From Methanosarcinaceae archaeon (GTDB lineage: Archaea > Halobacteriota > Methanosarcinia > Methanosarcinales > Methanosarcinaceae): a stretch of 64,000 bases of DNA. The notes below the pieces were generated by a model. It saw nothing but the letters and a program-made list of their open reading frames with translations, was not told the origin of the DNA and ran no database searches. Below are positions 11,601-18,283 of this stretch, piece after piece. The stretch's first letter is position 1, and the number at the start of each line of letters is the position of its first letter. The translations under genes and the position numbers were made by a program. The DNA lies in NCBI GenBank assembly GCA_030611265.1, contig JAUWQD010000004.1, positions 24,801 through 88,800 on the forward strand, read 5' to 3'.

Positions 11601-11956
11601 CGCTCGCACGTATCTTTCGCTTCTTCTATTCGCCCAATATCAGATAACAGGGTGCTGAGGTTGTTGAGCGTGTCTGCAACCCATCCATTGAAAACAGAAT
11701 CATTTTTTGCCAAATCTTCCTGGATATTTAGGGCATTTGTGTGCATCTTCAATGCTTTATCAAATATTCCCAAAGATTGAAAAACACTGGCATTTGTTCC
11801 AAAAACAACGGACAGAACGTCTGAAGCCTCTGCTTTTTGGGCAAACTGCTCAGCAGTCTCAAGGCTGGCAATGGCATTGTTGTATTGACCGCGCTGAATC
11901 TGTAAATTTGCCTTATCAATATGGCGCCATGCCTGATCCCTTAAATATTTAGACAT
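8621..11956 (-). CDS. TPR-repeat protein fused to C-terminal nitrilase domain
   Basis: A 1111-residue soluble protein. Residues about 1-400 are tetratricopeptide repeats; six or more repeat units of 48 residues (LNNLGxLLxKxGxxEnAKdxyeRALeiyEelLatDtQN) are nearly identical, resembling kinesin-light-chain TPRs. A helical middle follows (400-620), then a short beta-rich stretch (640-720), then a carbon-nitrogen hydrolase domain at about 725-1010. The nitrilase triad is visible: Glu in VVFPEFSIP (~778), Lys in VGAKAERP (~852) and Cys in GVIICFDFVND (~886). Such enzymes hydrolyse amides or nitriles. The TPR array suggests protein-partner control of the enzyme. No signal peptide. It stands alone between lysS and stub genes. 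The substrate is unknown. Confidence 0.8.
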   Translation of the reverse strand: MSKYLRDQAWRHIDKANLQIQRGQYNNAIASLETAEQFAQKAEASDVLSVVFGTNASVFQSLGIFDKALKMHTNALNIQEDLAKNDSVFNGWVADTLNNLSTLLSDIGRIEEAKDTCERALQMYGSFLATDIQNIEYQSKVAMTLNNLGTLLYKIGKPENAKDHFERALQMREGILVTDTQNIIYQSSVADTLNNLGALLSNMDKPENAKDHFERALEIYEELLATDTQNIKYQSNVAITLHNLAPLLYKIGKPENAKNQYERALEIHEELLATDTQNTVYQSNVSSTLDSLGNFLSKIGKSEDAKDQYERALQMREGILSTDTQNITYQSMVSSTLNNLGNLLSEMGQSEEALNCYQKSLGIYTEPMQYLTIKAKTRSIINIIQLISGCAEESTNTYRKLNYFKKVYETYIEHVDFFSKYELVHERRLVKEAGLSAHIQYLMINARIEDDKEKRIVEYETCIREVEQIAETEDDEKLKELWISVIYYLKGRQFVNRAMQSDPPDRELMEKAIEQFESAKDSYKQANVCYCIYTVLLELESIEVLDDETVSHMKKLLEHAIDSLPEKMDNTVRLAFHEIGALLDDRNLKTDPEMFERLNKCITKIDYYALREHFSHISCKIMTYLKEPFSPNVSYSNWELHITFDEPEKVQGKLTIKADDKVVFDEPLQKRHKIHPKHRPQTKDETITFITEKGRNVTREITYSEEIKCDNGYIDVHFLEHDCKRPNTGGNFNVAIVQLKYHLKKEGHTLVIEDDEAYHKKVIAILDAIKGKADLVVFPEFSIPSDYLLEMKEYSDENGIVIVAGSHYITDNTLDKYDGLFYDEFKDDDLRKNISPVIIPSSNKIDHTEKIVGAKAERPLFSEEGMTHGSLNRIFRLHDDLTFGVIICFDFVNDNLKNIITDACDVILVPQTNPGTERFHKIGHGGIDNLRGAGNKAYIMASGIFTYDDGNNKKDVHKNIMGGDSGVILTLDKDSHQMREDAIIESLKVDGNEVYEQFIQMASLNMQFNPARDTQMGQVPITYTLIHVFEENEIFNPAEDDKTDGKNPQEFIDLLETIDSCEDRNELKQLLANNDSLIYSHSPLMHEKISVDLASLRLDEIKDRCANIIVK
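10977..11640 (-). repeat. 144-bp tandem repeats encoding TPR units
   Basis: The phrase TTTTGAGTGTCAGTC (with small variants) recurs at about 10980, 11123, 11268, 11411 and 11555, that is every 144 bases, together with GGCGCGCTCG. Unit length equals 48 codons, so copy number changes keep the reading frame. The units are more alike than expected from ordinary TPR divergence, indicating recent duplication or gene conversion. Confidence 0.8.
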
Positions 11957-12195
11957 GGTTTTATGAATATTACATATTTAATAAATAAGTATTGTTATTA
12001 TATGACATTGGGACAAAATTCGCTCGCCTACTCTTATTGGGTCATCGATATTGACACGATTGGAATGGATAGCTCAATAATTGATGCAGAGATATTTCCA
12101 CGCCAAAACTTTTATAACGCAGAATATATAATAACAGTTCAATTAAACCACAGGTCGGGAAAGTCTTTTTAAACTTAAAATTGTGGTAGGTGCAA

Positions 12196-12303
12196 ATGGG
12201 CATACAGGAAGATATTAAAGACGTTGAAGATGAGATTCGTAAGACTCCTTACAATAAGGCGACTTCACATCACATCGGTAAACTGAAGGCAAAACTTGAA
12301 TAA
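12196..12303 (+). pseudogene. N-terminal stub of a DRG-family GTPase
   Basis: An ATG with TAGGTG upstream starts a 35-residue frame, [20 protein letters not shown] then [15 protein letters not shown], ending at TAA. This is the exact N-terminal helix pattern of archaeal DRG (OBG/DRG) GTP-binding proteins, which normally continue for about 330 more residues with a G domain and TGS domain. All of that is missing. A TATA-like TTTTTAAACTTA lies at 12166-12177. The intact start signals with an abrupt stop suggest a gene cut by deletion or partial copy. Confidence 0.7.
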
Positions 12304-12369
12304 TTTTATACGAAAACTATTTAGAGAATTTTGATATATTTACAGTCATAACATATTGGATTAGATATT

Positions 12370-12429
12370 ATGGCAATACCTGAAAATCAGTTGGAAATAT
12401 GGGCTAATATAGGGCTAAAATTAGATTAA
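12370..12429 (+). pseudogene. N-terminal stub resembling a nucleotidyltransferase gene
   Basis: A 19-residue frame, MAIPENQLEIWANIGLKLD, then TAA. The start MAIPExQLExW matches from memory the conserved N-terminus of a group of prokaryotic nucleotidyltransferases (MAIPESQLETWSHQG...). Everything after residue 13 is lost. The piece is too short for certainty, but it sits directly after the DRG stub, so two unrelated 5' ends lie in tandem. Confidence 0.4.
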
Positions 12430-12468
12430 TCTTGTATGAAACCGATCGAGATATTATAGGTATTGTAG

Positions 12469-12536
12469 ACCTACATGCTCATCCGATACGTCATTAAACT
12501 CATCCTCAACAAGTGCAACAAATTCCCGAATGCACC
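12469..12536 (-). pseudogene. C-terminal fragment of a paralogue of the gene at 50959-51396
   Basis: Read on the minus strand the segment gives IREFVALVEDEFNDVSDEHV, aligning with ILRDFVILVEDAYKDVHDAD of the coiled-coil protein encoded at 50959-51396. No complete gene surrounds it. It is a remnant, probably left by rearrangement. Confidence 0.5.
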
Positions 12537-12556
12537 AACTACTTCTGGTAACAGGA

Positions 12557-12709
12557 TCACTCTACAAGTCTCGTCGGACAAAGCCCTCTGCCAACCTTCC
12601 TGACCGTGCCGCATTCAGTACACTTGATCTCAAGTGCGCCGGAATCGGTCAGGATCAGCCACATCATACTGTTCCCGCATGGGCAAGCAAATTCCTTTTC
12701 CTCACTCAT
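12557..12709 (-). CDS. Small zinc-ribbon protein
   Basis: A 50-residue protein starting MSEEKEFACPCGNSM. The pairs CPCG and CTECG are spaced about 22 residues apart, giving a C2-C2 zinc ribbon with the first knuckle CPxC. AGGAAAC lies upstream of the ATG. It could be a transcription- or translation-associated small protein; the family is not recognised. Confidence 0.6.
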   Translation of the reverse strand: MSEEKEFACPCGNSMMWLILTDSGALEIKCTECGTVRKVGRGLCPTRLVE

Positions 12710-12985
12710 GATTGTATTGTTTCCTTGATGATATATTTCGCTTGCGGTGATATCGTTATCCACTATAAATTATAGTATTTGTTCGTATGTACCCCTTATT
12801 GCAAGAGCAATAAAAATGCTATGATTCAATCCTAAATAACGATCCTGCGCCTACACTATTAATATAATTTTACCCATGCGCCAACCATTTAAAGCACTTA
12901 CACCTATCATCTTTAGGGAGTGTTGGTGAAAACAGCAGGCACTGTAGCGCTGCGTATATCTAAATCCTCTCAGGAGGCAACTCGA

Positions 12986-13021
12986 ATGAGTGTATGTGAA
13001 AGGAAGGATTTCAATGAATAA
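12986..13021 (+). CDS. 11-codon upstream ORF overlapping the katA start
   Basis: CAGGAGGC, an excellent Shine-Dalgarno, precedes ATG 12986, which opens the frame [11 protein letters not shown] and stops at TAA 13019-13021, five bases inside katA (ATG 13014). The arrangement resembles a leader peptide whose translation delivers ribosomes to the katA start. It could also be chance, since the katA ATG has its own GGAAGG site. Confidence 0.35.
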   Translation: MSVCERKDFNE

Positions 13022-14528
13022 CACGAATCAAAAGAAGAAATTAACTACTGCTTTTGGGATACCTGTCGCTGACGACCAGAATAGTCTTACTGCCGGAAAG
13101 CGAGGGCCTGTTCTGGTACAGGATGTTCACCTGCTGGAGAAGTTGGGTCATTTTGACCGCGAACGAATCCCTGAACGTGTAGTGCATGCAAAGGGAGCAG
13201 GCGCAGGTGGATACTTTGAGGTTACTGCAGATGTTACCAAATACACAAAGGCAAAGTTCCTTTCCGAAATTGGCAAGCGAACCGAGGTGTTTGCCCGGTT
13301 TTCAACTGTAGGAGGAGAAAAGGGATCAGCAGATGCCGAGCGTGATCCACGGGGATTTGCGTTGAAATTCTATACCGAGGAAGGCAACTATGATCTTGTC
13401 GGAAATAATACCCCGGTTTTTTTCATACGTGATCCCTTGAAATTTCCGGACTTCATACACACGCAAAAGCGTAACCCTGCCAACAACTGTAAGGATCCGA
13501 ACATGTTCTGGGATTTCCTTTCACTTACACCTGAATCAATTCACCAGGTAACCATTCTCTTTTCCGATCGTGGTATTCCAGCCTCATTTCGAAACATGAA
13601 TGGGTATAGCAGTCACACTTATAAGTGGTACAATGAGAAAGGTGAATATTTTTGGGTCCAATATCATTTTAAGACTGATCAGGGAATTAAAAATCTTACC
13701 CGACAAGAAGCAGAGGTTATGCGCAGCAAGGACCCAGACCATGCCACAAGGGATCTCTATGATGCCATTGAACGGGGAGATTATCCATCATGGACTCTCC
13801 AGATGCAGATAATGACACCTGAACAGGCAAAGGATTACCGTTTTGATATCCTTGATATCACTAAAGTCTGGCCCCATGCTGACTTTCCATCGATCGAGAT
13901 CGGCAAGCTGGTTTTGAACCGTAACCCTGAAAATTACTTTGCTGAAGTTGAACAGGCTGCATTCGGCCCGCAGAATTTTGTGCCGGGTATTGCCGCATCT
14001 CCGGATAAAATGCTTCAGGGTCGGCTTTTTTCGTATCACGATACCCATATCCACAGACTGGGTCCGAACTACCACTTGTTGCCGGTAAATGCACCTAAAA
14101 ATGCAACCGATAACAGCTATCAGCGCGATGGATCTATGCGTACCGATCCAAACGGTGGCGGCGGTCCAAATTACTGGCCAAACAGTTTTAATGGGCCTGA
14201 GCCAGACATTTCTGCAAAAGAACCTCCGATAGAGATCTCGGGACAGGCAGATCGTCACCAATATACGCATCCTAATGATGATTTTGTTCAGCCTGGTAAT
14301 CTGTATCGTGATGTGATGACCGATCAGGATCGTGAGAATCTGGCAGGCAATATTATTGGTCATCTTGGGGGAGCGCAAAAGCGTATACAACTCCGCCAGA
14401 CGGCTCTGTTCTTCAAGGCCGATCCGGATTATGGTAATCGGGTGGCTAAGGGGCTTAAACTGGATGCAAAGGAAGTTGAGAAATTGGCTGATATGTCACA
14501 TGACGAACGAGCGAAAGCAACATCATAA
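13014..14528 (+). CDS. katA: Catalase, monofunctional heme type (clade 3 size)
   Basis: A 504-residue heme catalase that converts hydrogen peroxide to water and oxygen in the cytoplasm. The catalytic His is in [12 protein letters not shown] (near residue 55), the Asn in [11 protein letters not shown] (near 128), and the heme-ligand Tyr in [17 protein letters not shown] (near 337). Also visible are [19 protein letters not shown] and the SFNGPEPD region. The small-subunit length fits KatA types. The start MNNTNQKKK at 13014 is preceded by GGAAGG. Catalases are present in some Methanosarcinales and protect them during brief oxygen exposure; the adjacent DUF255 gene fits a redox or stress setting. 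Confidence 0.96.
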   Translation: MNNTNQKKKLTTAFGIPVADDQNSLTAGKRGPVLVQDVHLLEKLGHFDRERIPERVVHAKGAGAGGYFEVTADVTKYTKAKFLSEIGKRTEVFARFSTVGGEKGSADAERDPRGFALKFYTEEGNYDLVGNNTPVFFIRDPLKFPDFIHTQKRNPANNCKDPNMFWDFLSLTPESIHQVTILFSDRGIPASFRNMNGYSSHTYKWYNEKGEYFWVQYHFKTDQGIKNLTRQEAEVMRSKDPDHATRDLYDAIERGDYPSWTLQMQIMTPEQAKDYRFDILDITKVWPHADFPSIEIGKLVLNRNPENYFAEVEQAAFGPQNFVPGIAASPDKMLQGRLFSYHDTHIHRLGPNYHLLPVNAPKNATDNSYQRDGSMRTDPNGGGGPNYWPNSFNGPEPDISAKEPPIEISGQADRHQYTHPNDDFVQPGNLYRDVMTDQDRENLAGNIIGHLGGAQKRIQLRQTALFFKADPDYGNRVAKGLKLDAKEVEKLADMSHDERAKATS

Positions 14529-14586
14529 ACGGATGGAAAAATGATGAAACTCTTGCTCTAACGAATTACTTTTGGGAACATGGTGC

Positions 14587-14658
14587 ATGCAAAAAACCAT
14601 TACAAAACCCAAGCCGGACAAATCTGATTGGGCAAGATTCGTTTTTGCAGATCTCTAA
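14587..14658 (+). CDS. Possible 23-residue ORF between katA and the DUF255 gene
   Basis: ATG 14587 opens the frame MQKTITKPKPDKSDWARFVF plus ADL and stops at TAA 14658, directly at the next gene. The composition is protein-like, but there is no clear ribosome binding site and no family I recognise. It may be a small peptide or the end of a decayed gene. Confidence 0.25.
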   Translation: MQKTITKPKPDKSDWARFVFADL

Positions 14659-14670
14659 ATGGGGGTTACA

Positions 14671-16821
14671 ATGATCGAAGAAAACGGATCATCCACTAAA
14701 AAGCCTAATCGGCTTATCTCACAAAAGAGTCCATATCTGATCCAGCACGCATATAATCCGGTTGACTGGTACTTCTGGGGACAGGAAGCTTTTGAAAAAG
14801 CAAGGAATGAGAATAAACCTATTTTTCTGTCAATAGGTTACTCAACCTGTCACTGGTGCCATGTTATGGAGAAGGAATCTTTTGAAGATGAAGAAGTGGC
14901 AGAGCTGATGAACGAAGTATTCGTTCCCATAAAAGTCGATAGGGAAGAGCGACCTGACATAGACGGCTTCTATATGACAGTCTCGACAGAATTGACAGGA
15001 AGCGGTGGCTGGCCACTTAACATAATTATGACCCCTGAGAAGAAACCATTCTTTGCAGGGAGTTATATTCCTAAAAGAAACAGTTTTGGAAGAAGCGGGA
15101 TGATGGAATTGATACCCCATGTTAAGGATATATGGGAAAATCACAGAGATGAACTTGATGATATGGGAGACAAGATCATTTCTTCACTAAGAGAAGTGTC
15201 CACTCAGGGAGGAGAGTTTGAATTCGATGAACAGACCCTCCATAATGCATATGAGCAGCTACTTGGAATATTTGATAACAGATACGGAGGTTTTGGAACT
15301 GCTCCAAAATTCCCAACACCGCATAATTTGAATTTTCTACTTCGATATTGGAAGAGGACTGGAAATGAAATGGCTATCGAAATGGTGGTCGATACTCTAA
15401 AAGCGATGAGAATGGGTGGCATCTATGACCATATAGGCTTTGGTTTTCACCGCTATTCCACAGATCAAAAATGGCTTGTGCCTCATTTTGAAAAGATGCT
15501 CTATGATCAGGCTTTGTTGGCAATGGCTTATACAGAGGCCTACCAGGCTACCGGAACACATGAATTTAAAACCACAGTGAAGGAGATATTCACCTATGTT
15601 TTACGTGATATGACCGGACCGGAAGGTGGATTCTATTCGGCTGAAGACGCGGATAGTGAAGGTGTGGAAGGGAGATTCTATATGTGGATTGAAGAGGAAA
15701 TGCAGTCCATACTTGGAGAAAATGCAAATCCGGCAACTACAATTTTTAATGTTGCCAGACATGGCTATAGCAACGATCTCGACGAAGATACATACAGTGG
15801 AAGTATGGGTTTGGAGAACAATATCCCGCACTTGACAAAATCTATTGCTGAGATGGCGTCTAATTATGGTATGAAGGAAGATGAACTTGAAGAATACCTT
15901 GAATCATCTCGTGAGGCGCTGTTCAAAGAACGTGATAAACGTGTTCATCCGTACAAAGATGATAAGATACTGACAGACTGGAACGGATTGATGATAGCCG
16001 CTCTTGCAAAGGGTGCCAGAGTTTTTGATGAAAAAGAATATGAGAACGCTGCAAAAAAGTGTGCGGATTTTATACTGTCAAAAATGCGTACAAAGACAGG
16101 TGGACTCTATCACCGGTACAGGGATGGTGAATCTGCAATTCCCGGCTTTTTGGATGACTATGCTTTTTTGATATGGGGATTGCTTGAACTTTATGAAACT
16201 ACTTTTGAGGCATCATACCTCAAAAGTTCTCTTGAACTTACCGCCATTCAACTCGAACACTTCTGGGACAAAGAAAATGGCGGGTTCTTCTTCACTTCAG
16301 ATGAAAGTGGGGGAGATGAAGAGGATATGCTTTTCCGAAAAAAAGAGATATATGATGGCGCAATCCCGTCAGGAAACTCGGTTTCCATGCAAAACTTACT
16401 CCGCCTTGGAAAAATTACGGGAGATCGTGAACTCGAAGATAAAGCGATGCAGATCGCAGGAACTTTTTACGGGACTGTATCACGCTCACCCGCGGCATAC
16501 ACTATGTTGATGCAGGCGCTTGATTTTGCAATTGGTCCTTCCAGTGAGGTCGTGATAGCCGGCAGTTCAAAAGCTGATGATACAAAGGAGATGTTGGATG
16601 CCCTTGGGCACGAATTCATACCAAATAAAGTGGTTATTTTCCACCCAACTGATGAGGAATCGCCTGAGATTACCGACCTTGTTGACTACGTAGGTGACCT
16701 GAAAAGCATAGAAGGCAGATCAACGGCTTACGTTTGCCACAATTACACCTGCCAGTTCCCGACTACTGATATGAAGAAAATGCTGGAGTTGCTTGATTTA
16801 AGATCGAACATAGTGTCTTGA
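14671..16821 (+). CDS. DUF255 thioredoxin-fold / six-hairpin protein (YyaL family)
   Basis: A 716-residue protein. The N-terminal third is thioredoxin-like: KNRLxxxKSPYLxQHAxNPVDW then [16 protein letters not shown] with a CxxC at about residues 58-61. The C-terminal two thirds form an (alpha/alpha)6 barrel of the N-acylglucosamine-2-epimerase kind, with [28 protein letters not shown] and [13 protein letters not shown]. This is the SSP411/YyaL family; its reaction is still uncertain. GGGGGT precedes ATG 14671, better than the ATG at 14659. The C-terminal YVCHNYTCQ adds two more cysteines. Confidence 0.85.
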   Translation: MIEENGSSTKKPNRLISQKSPYLIQHAYNPVDWYFWGQEAFEKARNENKPIFLSIGYSTCHWCHVMEKESFEDEEVAELMNEVFVPIKVDREERPDIDGFYMTVSTELTGSGGWPLNIIMTPEKKPFFAGSYIPKRNSFGRSGMMELIPHVKDIWENHRDELDDMGDKIISSLREVSTQGGEFEFDEQTLHNAYEQLLGIFDNRYGGFGTAPKFPTPHNLNFLLRYWKRTGNEMAIEMVVDTLKAMRMGGIYDHIGFGFHRYSTDQKWLVPHFEKMLYDQALLAMAYTEAYQATGTHEFKTTVKEIFTYVLRDMTGPEGGFYSAEDADSEGVEGRFYMWIEEEMQSILGENANPATTIFNVARHGYSNDLDEDTYSGSMGLENNIPHLTKSIAEMASNYGMKEDELEEYLESSREALFKERDKRVHPYKDDKILTDWNGLMIAALAKGARVFDEKEYENAAKKCADFILSKMRTKTGGLYHRYRDGESAIPGFLDDYAFLIWGLLELYETTFEASYLKSSLELTAIQLEHFWDKENGGFFFTSDESGGDEEDMLFRKKEIYDGAIPSGNSVSMQNLLRLGKITGDRELEDKAMQIAGTFYGTVSRSPAAYTMLMQALDFAIGPSSEVVIAGSSKADDTKEMLDALGHEFIPNKVVIFHPTDEESPEITDLVDYVGDLKSIEGRSTAYVCHNYTCQFPTTDMKKMLELLDLRSNIVS

Positions 16822-16957
16822 GATCACATCCAATCGGTCGTTGTTTAATTATTGAGATTTTGAATTTGCAGGGAAAATGAGATTTCAATTCTTGAAATCG
16901 ATCCTGCTAAAAAGATTTTTATGTTAATGCGACTCAACAGATAATGGGGTTAATGAA

Positions 16958-17122
16958 TTGCCAACAATTGTACACTTTGATATCTCAGCAGATGATAGGG
17001 AGAGAGCAAACGAATTTTATGGAGAATCGTTTGACTGGAATATCGAATTATTATCCGGTTCAGTCCCTTACTACCTTATTCAAACCACTTACCTAAATGG
17101 CAGTGAGGGTGTTGGAGGCTGA
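16958..17122 (+). pseudogene. Truncated VOC (glyoxalase-like) gene
   Basis: TTG 16958, with GGGG upstream, starts PTIVHFDISADDRERANEFY and continues FDWNIELLSG...YYLIQTT...GSEGVGG before TGA. This is the first half of a typical small VOC-family protein (usually about 115-130 residues), cut at the GVGG turn where the second beta-alpha-beta unit should follow. The lost half includes the second set of metal-binding positions, so the product cannot form a normal VOC domain by itself. Confidence 0.65.
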
Positions 17123-17128
17123 TAATTA

Positions 17129-17801
17129 ATGACTAAGGAAACTCTATTAGAGATATATCAAGATCATTTAAGAGAAAGTTTCAACACATATACAAGAAAA
17201 GCATTTCAAATGCTTCCTGAATTAGATAAACCCCATGTACTTGATATCGGCTGTGGTTCGGGTGTCCCTACTATTGAACTTGCAATGTTGAGTAATGGTC
17301 AGATAATAGGACTGGATATCCAACAGTCTCTTTTAGATAAACTAAAAAGAAAGATAGAAGAATTAGGGTTTTCAAATCGAGTTCGGACTGTGAAATGCTC
17401 AATGTTTGAGATAGATTTCCCGGATGAAAGTTTTGATGTAATTTGGGCTGAGGGTTCAATATCCATAATTGGTTTTGAAAATGGTCTAAAAATATGGAGA
17501 AGATTTCTGAAACCTAATGGTTTCTTGGTGGTTCATGATGACATTAAGAACATCATAAATAAACTTGCGCAAAATCCCACGATGTGACTATACCATCCAA
17601 GGATATTTTTCATTACCCCAAGATGTATGGTGGATTAATTATTATAGTCCTCTGGAAAAGAAAATCCAGGAGCTACGTAAAAAATATTTTGATGACCCTG
17701 AAGCTCTTAAGATACTTGAAGAAAAACAAAATGAGATTGAGATATTTAAAAAAAATCCAAAAAGTTATGGCTCAGTATTTTTTATTATGCAAAAAATATA
17801 A
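17129..17801 (+). pseudogene. Class I methyltransferase with a +1 frameshift
   Basis: The first frame (17129-17587) encodes a SAM-binding domain with VLDIGCGSGVPTIELA near residue 33, IIGLDIQ, and FDVIWAEGSISIIGF. Near 17564 the coding continues in the next frame (17565-17801): LRKIPRCDYTIQG...VWWINYYSPLEKKIQEL, a coherent charged helix. One extra base at about 17561-17564 (AAATAAAC) restores a single product of about 223 residues. It is either a real frameshift mutation or a sequencing or assembly error; a programmed slip is less likely because AAAC is not a classic slippery site. The VOC stub lies just upstream. Confidence 0.6.
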
Positions 17802-17818
17802 AAATATGCTATAAAAGG

Positions 17819-18166
17819 GCACTGTTCCAAAATCCAGTTATTTCAGTCTCTAGAGACTGTCGGGAAAGTGATGAAATCTGAACATTATTAATAACATTGG
17901 CATGTGAAAACGCTATACTGCGTTGTGTCACATTTGTTTCATAAGTTTAAATGCCCCGAAATCCGGACTTTTCTGACAGTCTCAAATTTGGAACAAAAAT
18001 TTCACTGCAGACTACGCAGAGTACGCAGAGGATCTTACATTGACAACTCTGCGCCCTCAGCGTACTCTGCGGTTGATTTCTTAAAATAATCGATGAATTA
18101 AATGTTAATTTAACGGATTTTACTTAAAGTCGGTGTATAAAAAATAACTGGAAAATGGAACAGTGC
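17819..18166. mobile_element. MITE-like element with 25-bp terminal inverted repeats
   Basis: The left end GCACTGTTCCAAAATCCAGT (continuing TATTT, 17819-17843) and the right end AAATAACTGGAAAATGGAAC (continuing AGTGC, 18142-18166) are inverted copies with three mismatches. The 348-bp interior has no gene, but carries a block of CGCAGAG-type repeats and their complement CTCTGCG at about 18008-18074. No target-site duplication is obvious. Partial copies of the right end lie at 34937 and 36530. Confidence 0.6.
18008..18074. repeat. CGCAGAG / CTCTGCG inverted repeat block
   Basis: ACGCAGAGTACGCAGAGG is followed after about 16 bases by AACTCTGCGCCCTCAGCGTA then CTCTGCGG. A second copy of the right half, AACTCTGCGCCCTCAGCGTG then CTCTGCGG, lies at 36474-36503, and a shorter CCGCGCCCTCTGCGG lies at 51359-51374. 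It is a dispersed hairpin-forming repeat. Confidence 0.6.
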
Positions 18167-18231
18167 AGTAGCAAAGTAAACAGATAAATGAAAGATACAA
18201 AAAAAAGAAGAAGATTAGTTTACAAGCACAA

Positions 18232-18283
18232 GGTCCCCATGCAGAGTAATTACTGCAAGGGTCCCCCATACAGAGTAACTACT
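18232..18283. repeat. Two direct repeats at the 3' end of the cytochrome gene
   Basis: GGTCCCCATGCAGAGTAATT (18232) and GGTCCCCCATACAGAGTAAC (18260) are followed by ACT in both. The second copy runs into the last codons and stop of the multiheme cytochrome gene on the other strand. The role is unknown; it may be a small duplication at the transcript end. Confidence 0.45.

Noticed and set aside
12530..12775. Plus-strand 81-codon frame at the zinc-ribbon gene
   Set aside because: It is the antisense of the CxxC-containing minus-strand gene, which has better coding evidence.
17129..17801. Programmed ribosomal frameshifting in the methyltransferase
   Set aside because: No classic slippery heptamer and no evident downstream structure; neighbouring broken genes make mutation or sequence error simpler.
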